A DNA stretch of 64,000 bases from VAZQ01 sp963725065 (GTDB taxonomy: Bacteria; Pseudomonadota; Alphaproteobacteria; Rhizobiales; Xanthobacteraceae). The translations under genes were made by a program, and so were the position numbers. Below the pieces are notes generated by a model that saw only the letters and a program-made list of their open reading frames with translations, was not told the DNA's origin and searched no databases. Every line of letters begins with the position of its first letter. Within the stretch, counting starts at the first letter, position 1. Location: the NCBI GenBank assembly GCA_963725065.1, contig CAVRXD010000040.1:1-64000 (forward strand), written 5' to 3'. This document shows positions 45,273-53,418 of this stretch, piece after piece.

Positions 45273-46856
45273 ATGAGCCCGACGAAGTCCGAGGATGCGA
45301 TCGGCGCAAAGGGGCGACCGTTCACCGGCGCGGAATATCTCGCCAGTCTGCGCGACGGCCGCGAAGTCTACGTCTACGGCGAGCGCGTCGACGACGTCAC
45401 CACGCATCCGGCGTTTCGCAACGCCGCGCGCTCGATCGCCCGGCTCTACGACGCCTTGCACGACCCGAAGACCAAGGACCTGCTCACCTCGCCGACCGAC
45501 ACCGGGTCGGGTGGCTACACCCACAAGTTCTTCCGTGCGGCGCACTCGCGCGACGAACTCATCGCGCAGCGGGATGCCATCGCTCAGTGGGCGCGGATGT
45601 CCTACGGCTGGATGGGTCGCTCCCCCGATTACAAAGCCTCCCTGATGAACACGCTCGGAGCCAACCATCAGTTCTATGGAAAGTTCTCCGGCAACGCCAA
45701 GGCCTGGTATCGGCGCGCGCAGGAATACGTGCTGTTCATGAACCACGCCATCGTGAACCCGCCTTTGGACCGCGCCAAGGCTCCCGACCAGGTCAAGGAC
45801 GTGTTCATCACCATTCAGAAGGAGACCGACGCCGGCATCTATGTGTCCGGAGCCAAGGTGGTGGCGACGTCGTCCGCGCTCACCCACTACAACTTCCTGG
45901 GCCAGAACGCGGCGGTGCCGACCCACGACACCGATCTCGCGGTGATGTTCATCGCGCCGATGAATGCGCCGGGCGTCAAGCTCCTGTGCCGCACGTCCTA
46001 CGAAATGATGGCGAGCGTGATGGGCACGCCGTTCGACTATCCTCTGTCCTCGCGCTTCGACGAGAACGACGCCATCTTCGTCTTCGATAATGCGTTCATT
46101 CCGTGGGAAGATGTGCTGCTGCATCGCGATCTCGAAAAGCTCAAGATTTTCTTCCCGCAATCGGGCTTCCTGGCCGGCTACCAGTTCCAGGGCTGCACGC
46201 GGCTTGCGGTCAAGCTCGACTTTCTGGTCGGCATCATCGCCAAGGCGCTGCGCACGACCGGCGCCGACGAGTTCCGCGGCAACCAGGCGATGCTGGGCGA
46301 GGTGATTGCCTGGCGCAACCTGTTCTGGGCGCTGACCGAGGCCATGGCGGCCAATCCCACGCCGTGGGTCGACGGCGCCGTGTTACCCAACGTTCAGTCG
46401 GGATCGAGCTACCGCGTGTTCGCCGGCGAAGCGTATGGACGGGTCAAGGAAATCGTGGAGAAGATCGTCGCCTCGGCGCTCATCTACCTCCCGTCTTCGG
46501 CCAAGGACTTCAAAAATCCGATAGTCGATAAATACCTCGCGAAATATGTGCGCGGCTCGCACGGCATCGGTTACAAGGAGCGCATCAAGGTGATGAAGCT
46601 TCTGTGGGACGCGATCGGCACCGAGTTCGGTGGCCGCCACGAACTCTACGAGATGAACTACGCCGGCAACCACGAGGACATCCGCATCCAGGCGATGTGG
46701 AACGCGCGCACGACCGGCACGCTCGACGGCATGATCGCGCTCGCGGATCAGTGTCTTTCCGATTACGACGAGAACGGCTGGTGCGGTGACACCTGGCTCG
46801 ACCCGGATGATGTCGCGTATCCAGGCGTGCCCGGCGTCAAACGCGCCGCGGAGTAG
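45273..46856 (+). CDS. 4-hydroxyphenylacetate 3-monooxygenase-type oxygenase (HpaB family)
   Basis: A 527-residue FADH2-dependent oxygenase, the family's usual length. It starts near MSPTKSEDAIGAKGRPFTGA with AAGGAG upstream, and shows REVYVYGERVDDVTTHPAF, FITIQKETDAGIYVSGAK, ATSSALTHYNF and IPWEDVLLHRDLEK. It inserts oxygen ortho to a phenol hydroxyl using reduced flavin supplied by HpaC. The flavin reductase gene follows six bases after its stop. The exact phenol (4-hydroxyphenylacetate, 4-hydroxybenzoate-like or a chlorophenol) cannot be read. No hpaDEF ring-cleavage genes are adjacent. Confidence 0.88.
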   Translation: MSPTKSEDAIGAKGRPFTGAEYLASLRDGREVYVYGERVDDVTTHPAFRNAARSIARLYDALHDPKTKDLLTSPTDTGSGGYTHKFFRAAHSRDELIAQRDAIAQWARMSYGWMGRSPDYKASLMNTLGANHQFYGKFSGNAKAWYRRAQEYVLFMNHAIVNPPLDRAKAPDQVKDVFITIQKETDAGIYVSGAKVVATSSALTHYNFLGQNAAVPTHDTDLAVMFIAPMNAPGVKLLCRTSYEMMASVMGTPFDYPLSSRFDENDAIFVFDNAFIPWEDVLLHRDLEKLKIFFPQSGFLAGYQFQGCTRLAVKLDFLVGIIAKALRTTGADEFRGNQAMLGEVIAWRNLFWALTEAMAANPTPWVDGAVLPNVQSGSSYRVFAGEAYGRVKEIVEKIVASALIYLPSSAKDFKNPIVDKYLAKYVRGSHGIGYKERIKVMKLLWDAIGTEFGGRHELYEMNYAGNHEDIRIQAMWNARTTGTLDGMIALADQCLSDYDENGWCGDTWLDPDDVAYPGVPGVKRAAE

Positions 46857-46862
46857 ACCCGC

Positions 46863-47417
46863 ATGAGCTGGATCGACCAACGTCCCGACGACGCCATGGA
46901 CGGTGCCTTCACGGCCGTCGGGCCCGAGATCGTACGCACGGTCGAGCCCGGCGTCTTCCGCGAAGCGATGAGCCTGCTGGGCGCCGCCGTCCACGTCATC
47001 ACCACCGCCGGCCCGGGCGGCAAGGCCGGCGCGACCGCGACGGCGGTCTGCTCGGTCTCGGATGCGCCGCCCACGCTGCTGATGTGCCTCAACCGCCGCA
47101 GCCAGACCAATCCGGCCGTGGTGGAGAACGGCGTGTTCTGCATCAACACCCTCGGCCACAGCGGAGCGGAGATCGCCGACATATTCGCCGGGCGCACCGG
47201 CGTGTCCGGCAGCGATCGCTTCACCAGCGGGGAATGGCTGACGCTGTCGACCGGCAGTCCGGTGCTCGCGTCGTCCGTGATCGCGTTCGACTGCCGCATC
47301 ATCGAGGTCAGGTCGGTCGCGAGCCACAATGTGTTCTTCGGCGCGGTCGAAACGGTGCGCGTCGGCCCGGCCGGCCGGGCCTTGGTCTACCACGACCGCG
47401 CCTACAAGCACGTGTGA
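46863..47417 (+). CDS. Flavin reductase (HpaC family)
   Basis: A 184-residue flavin reductase-like protein with FREAMSLLGAAVHVITTAGP, GATATAVCSVSDAPPTLLMC and NPAVVENGVFCINTLG, the flavin-binding pattern of two-component monooxygenase reductases. It would reduce FAD with NADH and pass it to the oxygenase encoded just upstream. The six-base spacing shows one operon. An N-terminal extension of about 25 residues precedes the domain. Confidence 0.9.
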   Translation: MSWIDQRPDDAMDGAFTAVGPEIVRTVEPGVFREAMSLLGAAVHVITTAGPGGKAGATATAVCSVSDAPPTLLMCLNRRSQTNPAVVENGVFCINTLGHSGAEIADIFAGRTGVSGSDRFTSGEWLTLSTGSPVLASSVIAFDCRIIEVRSVASHNVFFGAVETVRVGPAGRALVYHDRAYKHV

Positions 47418-47565
47418 TGCGGTGTGACGAATTCCGCCAAGAATTGGCTGCGAGATCGCCGCGAATTCGGCACGCAATGACCGCGGCGTGGAACTTCATG
47501 CGGCGCAACCCAATCGGGTTCCCTGCGTTGGATTAGAAGGGGCGAGCGATTCACCAGGAGCGAGC

Positions 47566-47754
47566 ATGAACAATCCGAACCAGCAGAAGCCGAACCAGCA
47601 GCAGCAGAACAATCCGCGTCCGGGCGAGCAGCACGGCGGCGGCGGGCAGAAGCCCGGTCAGCAGCAGCAGGGCGGCGGACAGCAGAAGCCGGGTCAGGGC
47701 GGCAGCCACGAAGGTGGTCACCAGGGTGGCCAGCAGGGCGGCACCAACCGCTAG
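47566..47754 (+). CDS. Small Gln/Gly-rich hydrophilic protein
   Basis: A 62-residue, highly hydrophilic protein made largely of Gln, Gly, Asn, Pro and Lys (MNNPNQQKPNQQQQNNPRPG and HQGGQQGGTNR). CAGGAG lies five bases before the ATG and a good terminator follows, so it looks like its own transcription unit. It has no hydrophobic core and should be disordered. Such proteins can act as hydrophilins or stress peptides; that role is inferred. Confidence 0.7.
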   Translation: MNNPNQQKPNQQQQNNPRPGEQHGGGGQKPGQQQQGGGQQKPGQGGSHEGGHQGGQQGGTNR

Positions 47755-47800
47755 GCGGCAAGCCGCGCATCCCTCTCGATTAGTCTTCACGGGTCATTCT

Positions 47801-47836
47801 CAGCGGCTCCGCCCTCGGCGGGGCCGCTGGTTTTGG
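47801..47836 (+). terminator. Rho-independent terminator after the Gln/Gly-rich gene
   Basis: CAGCGGCTCCGCC–CTC–GGCGGGGCCGCTG forms a 13-bp stem with one wobble pair, followed by GTTTTGG. It lies 47 bases after the stop at 47754 and before the AraC gene. Confidence 0.75.
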
Positions 47837-47901
47837 TGCATGAAGCAACACCACCGCATCTGACGCGTTTTCTCCGCGCCCGAGGTGGCTTATGATTTCG
47901 C

Positions 47902-48795
47902 ATGGCCACCGCCGCCCTCCCATTGTTTCATCTTTACGGCGACCCGCCTGACGATCAGGCGTTCGACTTCATTCATATCGAGACGATCGCGTCGCGTTCC
48001 TCGATTCACGACTGGACCATCCGCGCCCACCGTCATCGCAACCTGTTCCAGATTCTGCTGATCGGAAGCGGCGGCGGCGAGATGACCTTCGAAGCGGCCA
48101 GCATCGCGTTCGAGGCGCCATGCGCCATCCTGGTGCCGGCGACCATCGCGCACGGCTTTCGCTTCCAGCCCGCGGTCACCGACGGTTGGGTGATGACCTT
48201 CACCGAGGATGTGGCGGAGGCCATGGGCGACCGGCGCGGCGAAGCGCTTGCGCGCCTCAAGGCGCTCGCCACCGAACCGGTGGTGCCGCTCGGCGAGGCC
48301 GACGGCGAACGGCTTTCGAAGCGGGCCGAGGAACTGCACGAGGAGCGCTTCCTGGCGCGCGCCGGATTCCGGATCGCGATGCGCGGCCTGCTCGCCCTGA
48401 TCGCGGTCGAGGTGGCGCGGCTCGCGGCCGGCCGCGCGCGCGCCGGAGCGGATGCGATCGCGCTCGAACCGACCGGCGCAACCGTCGACGCGTTGCGCAA
48501 GCTGGTGGAGGAGCATTTCCAGAAGGAGCGGCAACTCGCCTTCTACGCCGACAAGCTTGCGATGACGGTCGATCGTCTCAACGATCATGTCAGACGCGCC
48601 ACCGGCGTCACCGCCGGTCACCTCATCCGCCAGCGCGTGCTCACCGAAGCCAAGCGCCAGCTCGTGTTCACCAGTCAACCGATTCACGAGATCGCCTACG
48701 ATCTCGCATTCTCCGATCCCTCCCACTTCGCCAGGTTCTTCCGCAAGCAGACCGGCACCACGCCGCACGAGTTCCGGGCGGCGCGCGGCGGGTAG
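47902..48795 (+). CDS. AraC-family regulator (PobR/HpaA-like)
   Basis: A 297-residue regulator. An N-terminal cupin-like effector domain (RAHRHRNLFQILLIGSGGGE, VPATIAHGFRFQP) is followed by two HTH motifs, LAFYADKLAMTVDRLNDHVR and IHEIAYDLAFSDPSHFARFF, the typical AraC C terminus. The domain order and the His-rich cupin match regulators of 4-hydroxybenzoate (PobR) or hydroxyphenylacetate (HpaA) genes. It lies 0.5 kb after the oxygenase/reductase pair, so control of that pair is a reasonable inference. The ligand is unknown. Confidence 0.85.
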   Translation: MATAALPLFHLYGDPPDDQAFDFIHIETIASRSSIHDWTIRAHRHRNLFQILLIGSGGGEMTFEAASIAFEAPCAILVPATIAHGFRFQPAVTDGWVMTFTEDVAEAMGDRRGEALARLKALATEPVVPLGEADGERLSKRAEELHEERFLARAGFRIAMRGLLALIAVEVARLAAGRARAGADAIALEPTGATVDALRKLVEEHFQKERQLAFYADKLAMTVDRLNDHVRRATGVTAGHLIRQRVLTEAKRQLVFTSQPIHEIAYDLAFSDPSHFARFFRKQTGTTPHEFRAARGG

Positions 48796-48820
48796 GGGCG
48801 GGCGCGCGTCCGCATCCGGT

Positions 48821-48968
48821 CATTGTTAATAACAATGAATTAACAATGACCCCGGCGATCGCAGCCACGCAAGAAGTCTCGGTGAAACGCGGGGAAAAGC
48901 GATCGCCGAGCGTTCACGCCGCGTCTGCGATAACAATGAAAAACAATGCCGGAACAATGAAAACAATG
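48821..48968. repeat. Cluster of seven AACAATG heptamers with helical spacing
   Basis: AACAATG occurs at 48831, 48842, 48932, 48942, 48953 and 48962, plus the inverse CATTGTT at 48821. Steps of 11, 10, 11 and 9 bp place most of them on one helix face. The first three form the palindrome TCATTGTTAA–…–TTAACAATGA. They lie between the convergent AraC and pcaC genes, so no known promoter needs them. They may be binding sites for a DNA-bending or silencing protein, or an expanded simple repeat. Confidence 0.6.
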
Positions 48969-49007
48969 ACGGCACGCCTGTCGCCTCCGTGTTGCCGTGG
49001 GCGCACG

Positions 49008-49036
49008 AAAAAACCCGGTGCGGTGTCCCGCCCGGG
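49008..49036 (-). terminator. Possible terminator of the pca genes
   Basis: On the minus strand CCCGG and CCGGG arms about 13 bases apart are followed by TTTTTT. It lies about 155 bases after the pcaC stop. The stem is short, so confidence is limited. Confidence 0.35.
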
Positions 49037-49191
49037 CGTCATGCGCATCTTTGGATAGTGAAAACTTTCTACAAGATTCGGTAACGCAAGTCGAGAAAAA
49101 TCGCGATCTTGCAGGCCGCAGGCGAAGGCGATTCACGGCCGCGGATACGCAAGGTCCTCGCAAAATCCTGCCGCCCGATCGGCCGCCGGCT

Positions 49192-49578
49192 TCAGCCTTT
49201 GCCGACTTCCTTGAGCACCGCGGCGGCTTCCCGGAACGCGTGATTGCCCACCGGCACGCCGCAATAGATCGCCTGCTGCAGGATGATCTCCTTGAGGTCG
49301 TCGGCGGAGAATCCGCCCTCGACCAGCGCCGCGCGCACGTGCATGCGGAATTCCTCCCACCTGCCGATCGCCATCATGGTGCCGATGACAAGGATGCGGC
49401 GCGTGCGCTCCTCGAAATGGGGACGCGTCCACACCTCGCCCCAGGCGCAGCGGGTGATGAAATCCTGCCATTCGGCGGTGAAGGCGGTCTTGCCGGCATC
49501 GGCCCGATCGACCCAGGCGTCGCCCAGGATCTTGCGGCGCGCATCCGCGCCGCTTTGGTAGCGTTCCTTGTCGTCCAT
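49192..49578 (-). CDS. pcaC: 4-carboxymuconolactone decarboxylase
   Basis: A 128-residue protein of the AhpD/CMD family. It begins MDDKERYQSGADARRKILGD, and the family region has WTRPHFEERTRRILVIGTMM, RALVEGGFSADDLKEIILQ-like helices and IYCGVPVGNHAFREA with the conserved His. It decarboxylates 4-carboxymuconolactone to 3-oxoadipate enol-lactone. It lies 93 bases after pcaD in the same direction, in the order pcaB-pcaD-pcaC. Confidence 0.93.
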   Translation of the reverse strand: MDDKERYQSGADARRKILGDAWVDRADAGKTAFTAEWQDFITRCAWGEVWTRPHFEERTRRILVIGTMMAIGRWEEFRMHVRAALVEGGFSADDLKEIILQQAIYCGVPVGNHAFREAAAVLKEVGKG

Positions 49579-49671
49579 TGCTTCGCTCCCCGTCAGAACA
49601 ACGACGGACCGCGGGGCCGGTCGCTCGTGTCCACGTCCGTCGTCCGCGTCTCCGACCTCGATTAGCGTTAT

Positions 49672-50451
49672 TCAGGCCCGCAGAAATCCCAGCACGGTCT
49701 TCGCATACGCATCGGGTTGCTCGACATTGGAAATGTGCGCGGCGTCGAGCGTGGCGTACTGCGCACCCGGGATGTTGTTCTTGATGTACTCGTTCGCCTC
49801 GGGCGGGGTCGCCGGATCGTGCTTGCCGGCGACGACCAGCGTCGGCGCCTTGATTTTCGGCAGGAGGTCGCGCTGGTCCATGTCGCGGACCGCCTCGCCG
49901 CAGGCGAGGTAGCCTTCGAGCGGGGTGGCGGCGAACATCTCCTGCAGCCACGCAACCCGGTCGGGCGAGCGCTCGCGGAACCCCTTGGTGAACCAGCGCT
50001 CCATGTTGGGCGCGGCAAATGCCGGAACGCCTTTCTCGCGCACCAGCTTGAGACGGTCGTTCCACCCCGCCTTGTCCGGAAAATAGCTCGACGTGTTGGT
50101 GAGCACGAGGCGTTCGATCCGCTCGGGCGCGTTGGCGCCGAGCCATTGGCCGACCATGCCGCCCATCGAAAGGCCGCACCAGTTGGTCTTCTTGATATCC
50201 AGGTGGTCAAGCACGGCGAGCGCGTCGCGGCCGAGACGCTCCATCGTATAGGGACCCTTGGGGCAGCCGGATCCGCCGTGGCCGCGCCGGTCGTAGCGCA
50301 CGAGCCGAAAGTGCTGGGTGAACGGCGCGACCTGCGGGTCCCACATCCGCAGCGTGGTGCCGAGCGAATTCGACAGCATGAGCACAGGCGCCCCTTCCGG
50401 GCCTTCGACCTGGACATTGATGGGACAGCCGTCGGCATTGATCACTGGCAT
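49672..50451 (-). CDS. pcaD: 3-oxoadipate enol-lactonase
   Basis: A 259-residue alpha/beta hydrolase that starts MPVINADGCPINVQVEGPEG. The nucleophile elbow is WCGLSMGGMVGQ with Ser in place, the oxyanion region is LSNSLGTTLRMWDPQV, the acid is in VVAGKHDPATPPE and the His in LDAAHISNVEQP. It hydrolyses 3-oxoadipate enol-lactone to 3-oxoadipate. It lies 28 bases after pcaB. Confidence 0.95.
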   Translation of the reverse strand: MPVINADGCPINVQVEGPEGAPVLMLSNSLGTTLRMWDPQVAPFTQHFRLVRYDRRGHGGSGCPKGPYTMERLGRDALAVLDHLDIKKTNWCGLSMGGMVGQWLGANAPERIERLVLTNTSSYFPDKAGWNDRLKLVREKGVPAFAAPNMERWFTKGFRERSPDRVAWLQEMFAATPLEGYLACGEAVRDMDQRDLLPKIKAPTLVVAGKHDPATPPEANEYIKNNIPGAQYATLDAAHISNVEQPDAYAKTVLGFLRA

Positions 50452-50479
50452 GATTTTCCCTTTACACTTCGTTTGCCGT

Positions 50480-51853
50480 TCAGCGCTTGCCGCCGCGCGC
50501 CTGCAGCGAACCGATGAGGCGGTCGATGAAGGTTTGCGCGGCGCCCTGATACGCCATGGGTTCGAACAATTTGGCAAGCTCGCCGGCGGTGAGCTGGCGC
50601 TTCACCCGGTCATCCTCGGCCATCACGTCCTGCAGGTCGCGCTTGGTGGCGGCGGCCTTGCGGCTGGCCTCCTCGACGATCCCATGCGCCTCGTGCTTGC
50701 CGAGCTTGGACGCGAGCGCGAACGATACCGCCTCGGCCATGATGCGTCCCCGCGTCTCGGCGAGGTTGACCCGCATGCGCGCTTCGTCGACTTCGAGCCC
50801 TTCCGCAATGTCGACGATGGCATCGAGGGCGCCTGAGGTGACGAGCGCCAGCGCGGGAAACGCCGGCCATTCCGCCTGCCAGCCGCCCAGCGCGCGCTCG
50901 TGCTCCTGCACCTGCGCGGCGCAGATGGTCGCGAGCAGATTGGGAGCGATCGTCGCGGCCGCGAGCGCGGTCGCCGCGGCGGTGGGATTGCGCTTGTGCG
51001 GCATGGTCGACGATCCGCCGCGTCCGGGCGCGGCCGGCTCGAACGCCTCCGCCACCTCGGTCTGCATCAGCAGCGAAACATCGCGGGCGATCTTGCCGCA
51101 GGTGCCGGTGAGAATCGCGAATGCCGAGGCGACCTCGGCCAGCCGGTCGCGGTGGCTGTGCCAGGGCGCCTCCGGAAGCGGCAGATCGAGCAATGCGGCG
51201 AGCCGCTCCGCGACCTCGAGCCCGCGGTCGCCGAGCGCGGCGAGCGTGCCGGCCGCGCCACCGAATTGCAGCACCAGCGCCTCGCGTCGCAGCCGCTGCA
51301 GCCGCTCGCGCGAACGCGCCAGCGCCGCCGCGTAGCCGGCGAGCTTGAGCCCGAACGGCATGGGCACGGCGTGCTGCATCCAGGTGCGCGCCACGGTGGC
51401 GGTGCGGCGATGACGCGCGGCGAGCGTCGCGAACCCTGCGATGGCACGGTCGAGGTCGGCGATGAGGGCATCGATCGCCGCGCGCAGCTCGAGCACGAGC
51501 GCGCTGTCGATGACGTCCTGGCTGGTGGCCCCCCAATGGACGTAGCCCGCCGCTGCCGCATCGGTCTTGGCGACCTCGGCGGTGAGCGCGTTGATCAGCG
51601 GGATGGCGATATTGCCGGCGGCCACCGCGGCCTCGCCCAGCGCCGCGAGGTCGTAGCGGTCGGCGCGGGCGGCCTCGGCGATCCGCTCGACGGCGAGCGC
51701 CGGGACGATGCCGACCTGCGCTTGCGCGCGCGCGAGCGCAATCGCGAAATCGAGCATGCGTTGCACGCGCGCGCGATCGTCGAGGATCGCGCGCATGGCC
51801 GCGCTCGAGATCAGCGGGGTCAGCAGTGCCGATGGAGCAAGAGGGCTGGTCAT
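50480..51853 (-). CDS. pcaB: 3-carboxy-cis,cis-muconate cycloisomerase
   Basis: A 457-residue member of the fumarase/aspartase superfamily. It has GYVHWGATSQDVIDSALVLE, TWMQHAVPMPFGLKLAGYA and the signature GGSSTMPHKRNPTAAA. The start at 51853 gives MTSPLAPSALLTPLISSAAM, typical of PcaB. It lactonises 3-carboxymuconate in the protocatechuate branch and is the first gene of the pcaBDC group. The protocatechuate dioxygenase genes (pcaGH) are not in the window. Confidence 0.95.
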   Translation of the reverse strand: MTSPLAPSALLTPLISSAAMRAILDDRARVQRMLDFAIALARAQAQVGIVPALAVERIAEAARADRYDLAALGEAAVAAGNIAIPLINALTAEVAKTDAAAAGYVHWGATSQDVIDSALVLELRAAIDALIADLDRAIAGFATLAARHRRTATVARTWMQHAVPMPFGLKLAGYAAALARSRERLQRLRREALVLQFGGAAGTLAALGDRGLEVAERLAALLDLPLPEAPWHSHRDRLAEVASAFAILTGTCGKIARDVSLLMQTEVAEAFEPAAPGRGGSSTMPHKRNPTAAATALAAATIAPNLLATICAAQVQEHERALGGWQAEWPAFPALALVTSGALDAIVDIAEGLEVDEARMRVNLAETRGRIMAEAVSFALASKLGKHEAHGIVEEASRKAAATKRDLQDVMAEDDRVKRQLTAGELAKLFEPMAYQGAAQTFIDRLIGSLQARGGKR

Positions 51854-52115
51854 GGCGGTGCGCCGCCCGACAGCTTTAGCCGCCCGCTCGACGCCCGCCA
51901 ACCCCCAAGGCGGCGCCGAGGGACGGCAAGGCGGCCGATCGACTTGCAGTGTAGAGCCTCCACGAAAGGCCTTTCCGGATTGCCAGCCGACGCCCTATAA
52001 CTTCCGGCACAGCTCATTCGTCATGCCCGGCCCGCAGTCACGCTTGCGGAGAGGGCTTGGACTTGTCTGCGGCGCCAAGCTTGGCCATGACGCGATACCA
52101 AGATGGAGAAGACCG

Positions 52116-52568
52116 ATGGCGATGACGATGAATGGGCAAGTCCAGCTGGCCGCACCCCGGCAGGTGGTGTGGGAAAAGCTCAACGACCCGGAGGTGCTCA
52201 AGAGCTGCATCCCGGGCAGCGAGCAGCTCGACAAGATTTCGGACAACGAGTTTCAAGCCACCGCCACGGTCAAGGTCGGCCCGGTCAAGGCACGCTGGAA
52301 AGGCAAGGTCAGGCTCACCGATCTCGATCCGCCCAACAGCTATCGCATCTCCGGTGAAGGCGAGGGGGGCGTCGCGGGCTTTGCCAAGGGGGGCGCCAAG
52401 GTGTCGCTGTCCGACAAGGATGGCGGCACGCTGCTCACCTATGACGTGGAAGCCCAGATCGGCGGCAAGCTGGCTCAGCTCGGCCAGCGTCTGATCAACA
52501 GCGCGGCGAAGAAAACCGCCGATGATTTCTTCGTCAAGTTCGCCGCGGCGGTCGCGCAATCCGGCTGA
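52116..52568 (+). CDS. CoxG-like carbon monoxide dehydrogenase subunit G family protein
   Basis: A 150-residue SRPBCC-fold protein starting MAMTMNGQVQLAAPRQVVWE, with LNDPEVLKSCIPGSEQLDKI and the basic beta-region KVGPVKARWKGKVRLTDLD. GGAG lies nine bases before the ATG at 52116. CoxG proteins attach the CO-dehydrogenase complex to the membrane, but many homologues occur without cox genes, as here, and have unknown roles. It is the last ordinary chromosomal gene before the island. Confidence 0.88.
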   Translation: MAMTMNGQVQLAAPRQVVWEKLNDPEVLKSCIPGSEQLDKISDNEFQATATVKVGPVKARWKGKVRLTDLDPPNSYRISGEGEGGVAGFAKGGAKVSLSDKDGGTLLTYDVEAQIGGKLAQLGQRLINSAAKKTADDFFVKFAAAVAQSG

Positions 52569-52707
52569 CGGGCCGAGTTCCGACACCTCATAAATTGCCA
52601 GGCACTCTTGACGGGCCGTGCGCCGGCGGTTCAGAGTTGACTTGTTCCAATCCACGCCCCGGGGCAAAATCGACCCGAAGTTGCCCCATCATCAACTTGC
52701 GCCCATT

Positions 52708-53391
52708 TCATCGGCCTTTTGCGCCCGGTTTGTCACTTCCGACTGCCGGGTTTGCCAGTTGTTGTTGCTCGGCTGTTCTGTTGGCGGCGCGGCGCTTTCC
52801 ATTTTTGAATTGATCGGGGATCGACCCAGCAATGCCGTATTTGCCGAAGGTGTCTCTACGCAGATCGAGCACGGATGCGGGCCGACCGGGAAGATGTTTG
52901 CGATTAAAGGCGACGAATGTTCCGGCCGCATCAACGACCTCGCTGCTAATGGCGGCTAACTGCTTGATACTGTAGGTCCGAGTGGTGACCCTGAAAGGGC
53001 CACCGCCTTTGCTGGTGTGGCGATGGGTCTCAACTGAACAAGAGCCGCCACCTATGCCGGTAAATCGACCGTGAATGACCGGATTGCGTTTGCCGTACGC
53101 ATTAGCCACTTTGCTGAGCACCCGCTCAAACTCGCTGAACACTGGTTGCGGGTAAACCAGTTTGCCCGCCGCTCTGAGTACAGCGAGCCGCGACTTGAAA
53201 GGGATGAGAATGTAATCGTCTTGTAACCCCTCCGTGTTGCGGTGTACCAACAAGCATTCGAGAGCGAGATCAAATTCGGTTTCTAAGTACACCCAAGCCG
53301 CCGCTATTCGACCGATGGCAGCGGTTACCTCGATCGAAAGCTGATCGAGAAGGCCATTTATTTGGTCGGTGGCGCTCTGTTGCTGAGACAT
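52708..53391 (-). CDS. HEPN-like protein of unknown function beside an integrase
   Basis: A 227-residue soluble protein, starting MSQQQSATDQINGLLDQLSI, mostly helical. Helices include WVYLETEFDLALECLLVHRN and LIPFKSRLAVLRAAGKLVY. Then comes GKRNPVIHGRF: R, four residues, H, with Asn after the Arg. The pattern Rx4-6H is the catalytic signature of HEPN ribonucleases common in defence and toxin systems. The C-terminal 50 residues are basic and look disordered. It lies 27 bases after the integrase on the same strand. Assignment to HEPN rests on this motif and helix layout only. Confidence 0.55.
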   Translation of the reverse strand: MSQQQSATDQINGLLDQLSIEVTAAIGRIAAAWVYLETEFDLALECLLVHRNTEGLQDDYILIPFKSRLAVLRAAGKLVYPQPVFSEFERVLSKVANAYGKRNPVIHGRFTGIGGGSCSVETHRHTSKGGGPFRVTTRTYSIKQLAAISSEVVDAAGTFVAFNRKHLPGRPASVLDLRRDTFGKYGIAGSIPDQFKNGKRRAANRTAEQQQLANPAVGSDKPGAKGR

Positions 53392-53418
53392 GGCCTAGAC
53401 CTGACCTTTCGTCTGATC

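Noticed and set aside
44319..46160. A 613-codon minus-strand frame
   Set aside because: Antisense of the fatty-acid hydroxylase and HpaB genes, which have clear motifs on the other strand.
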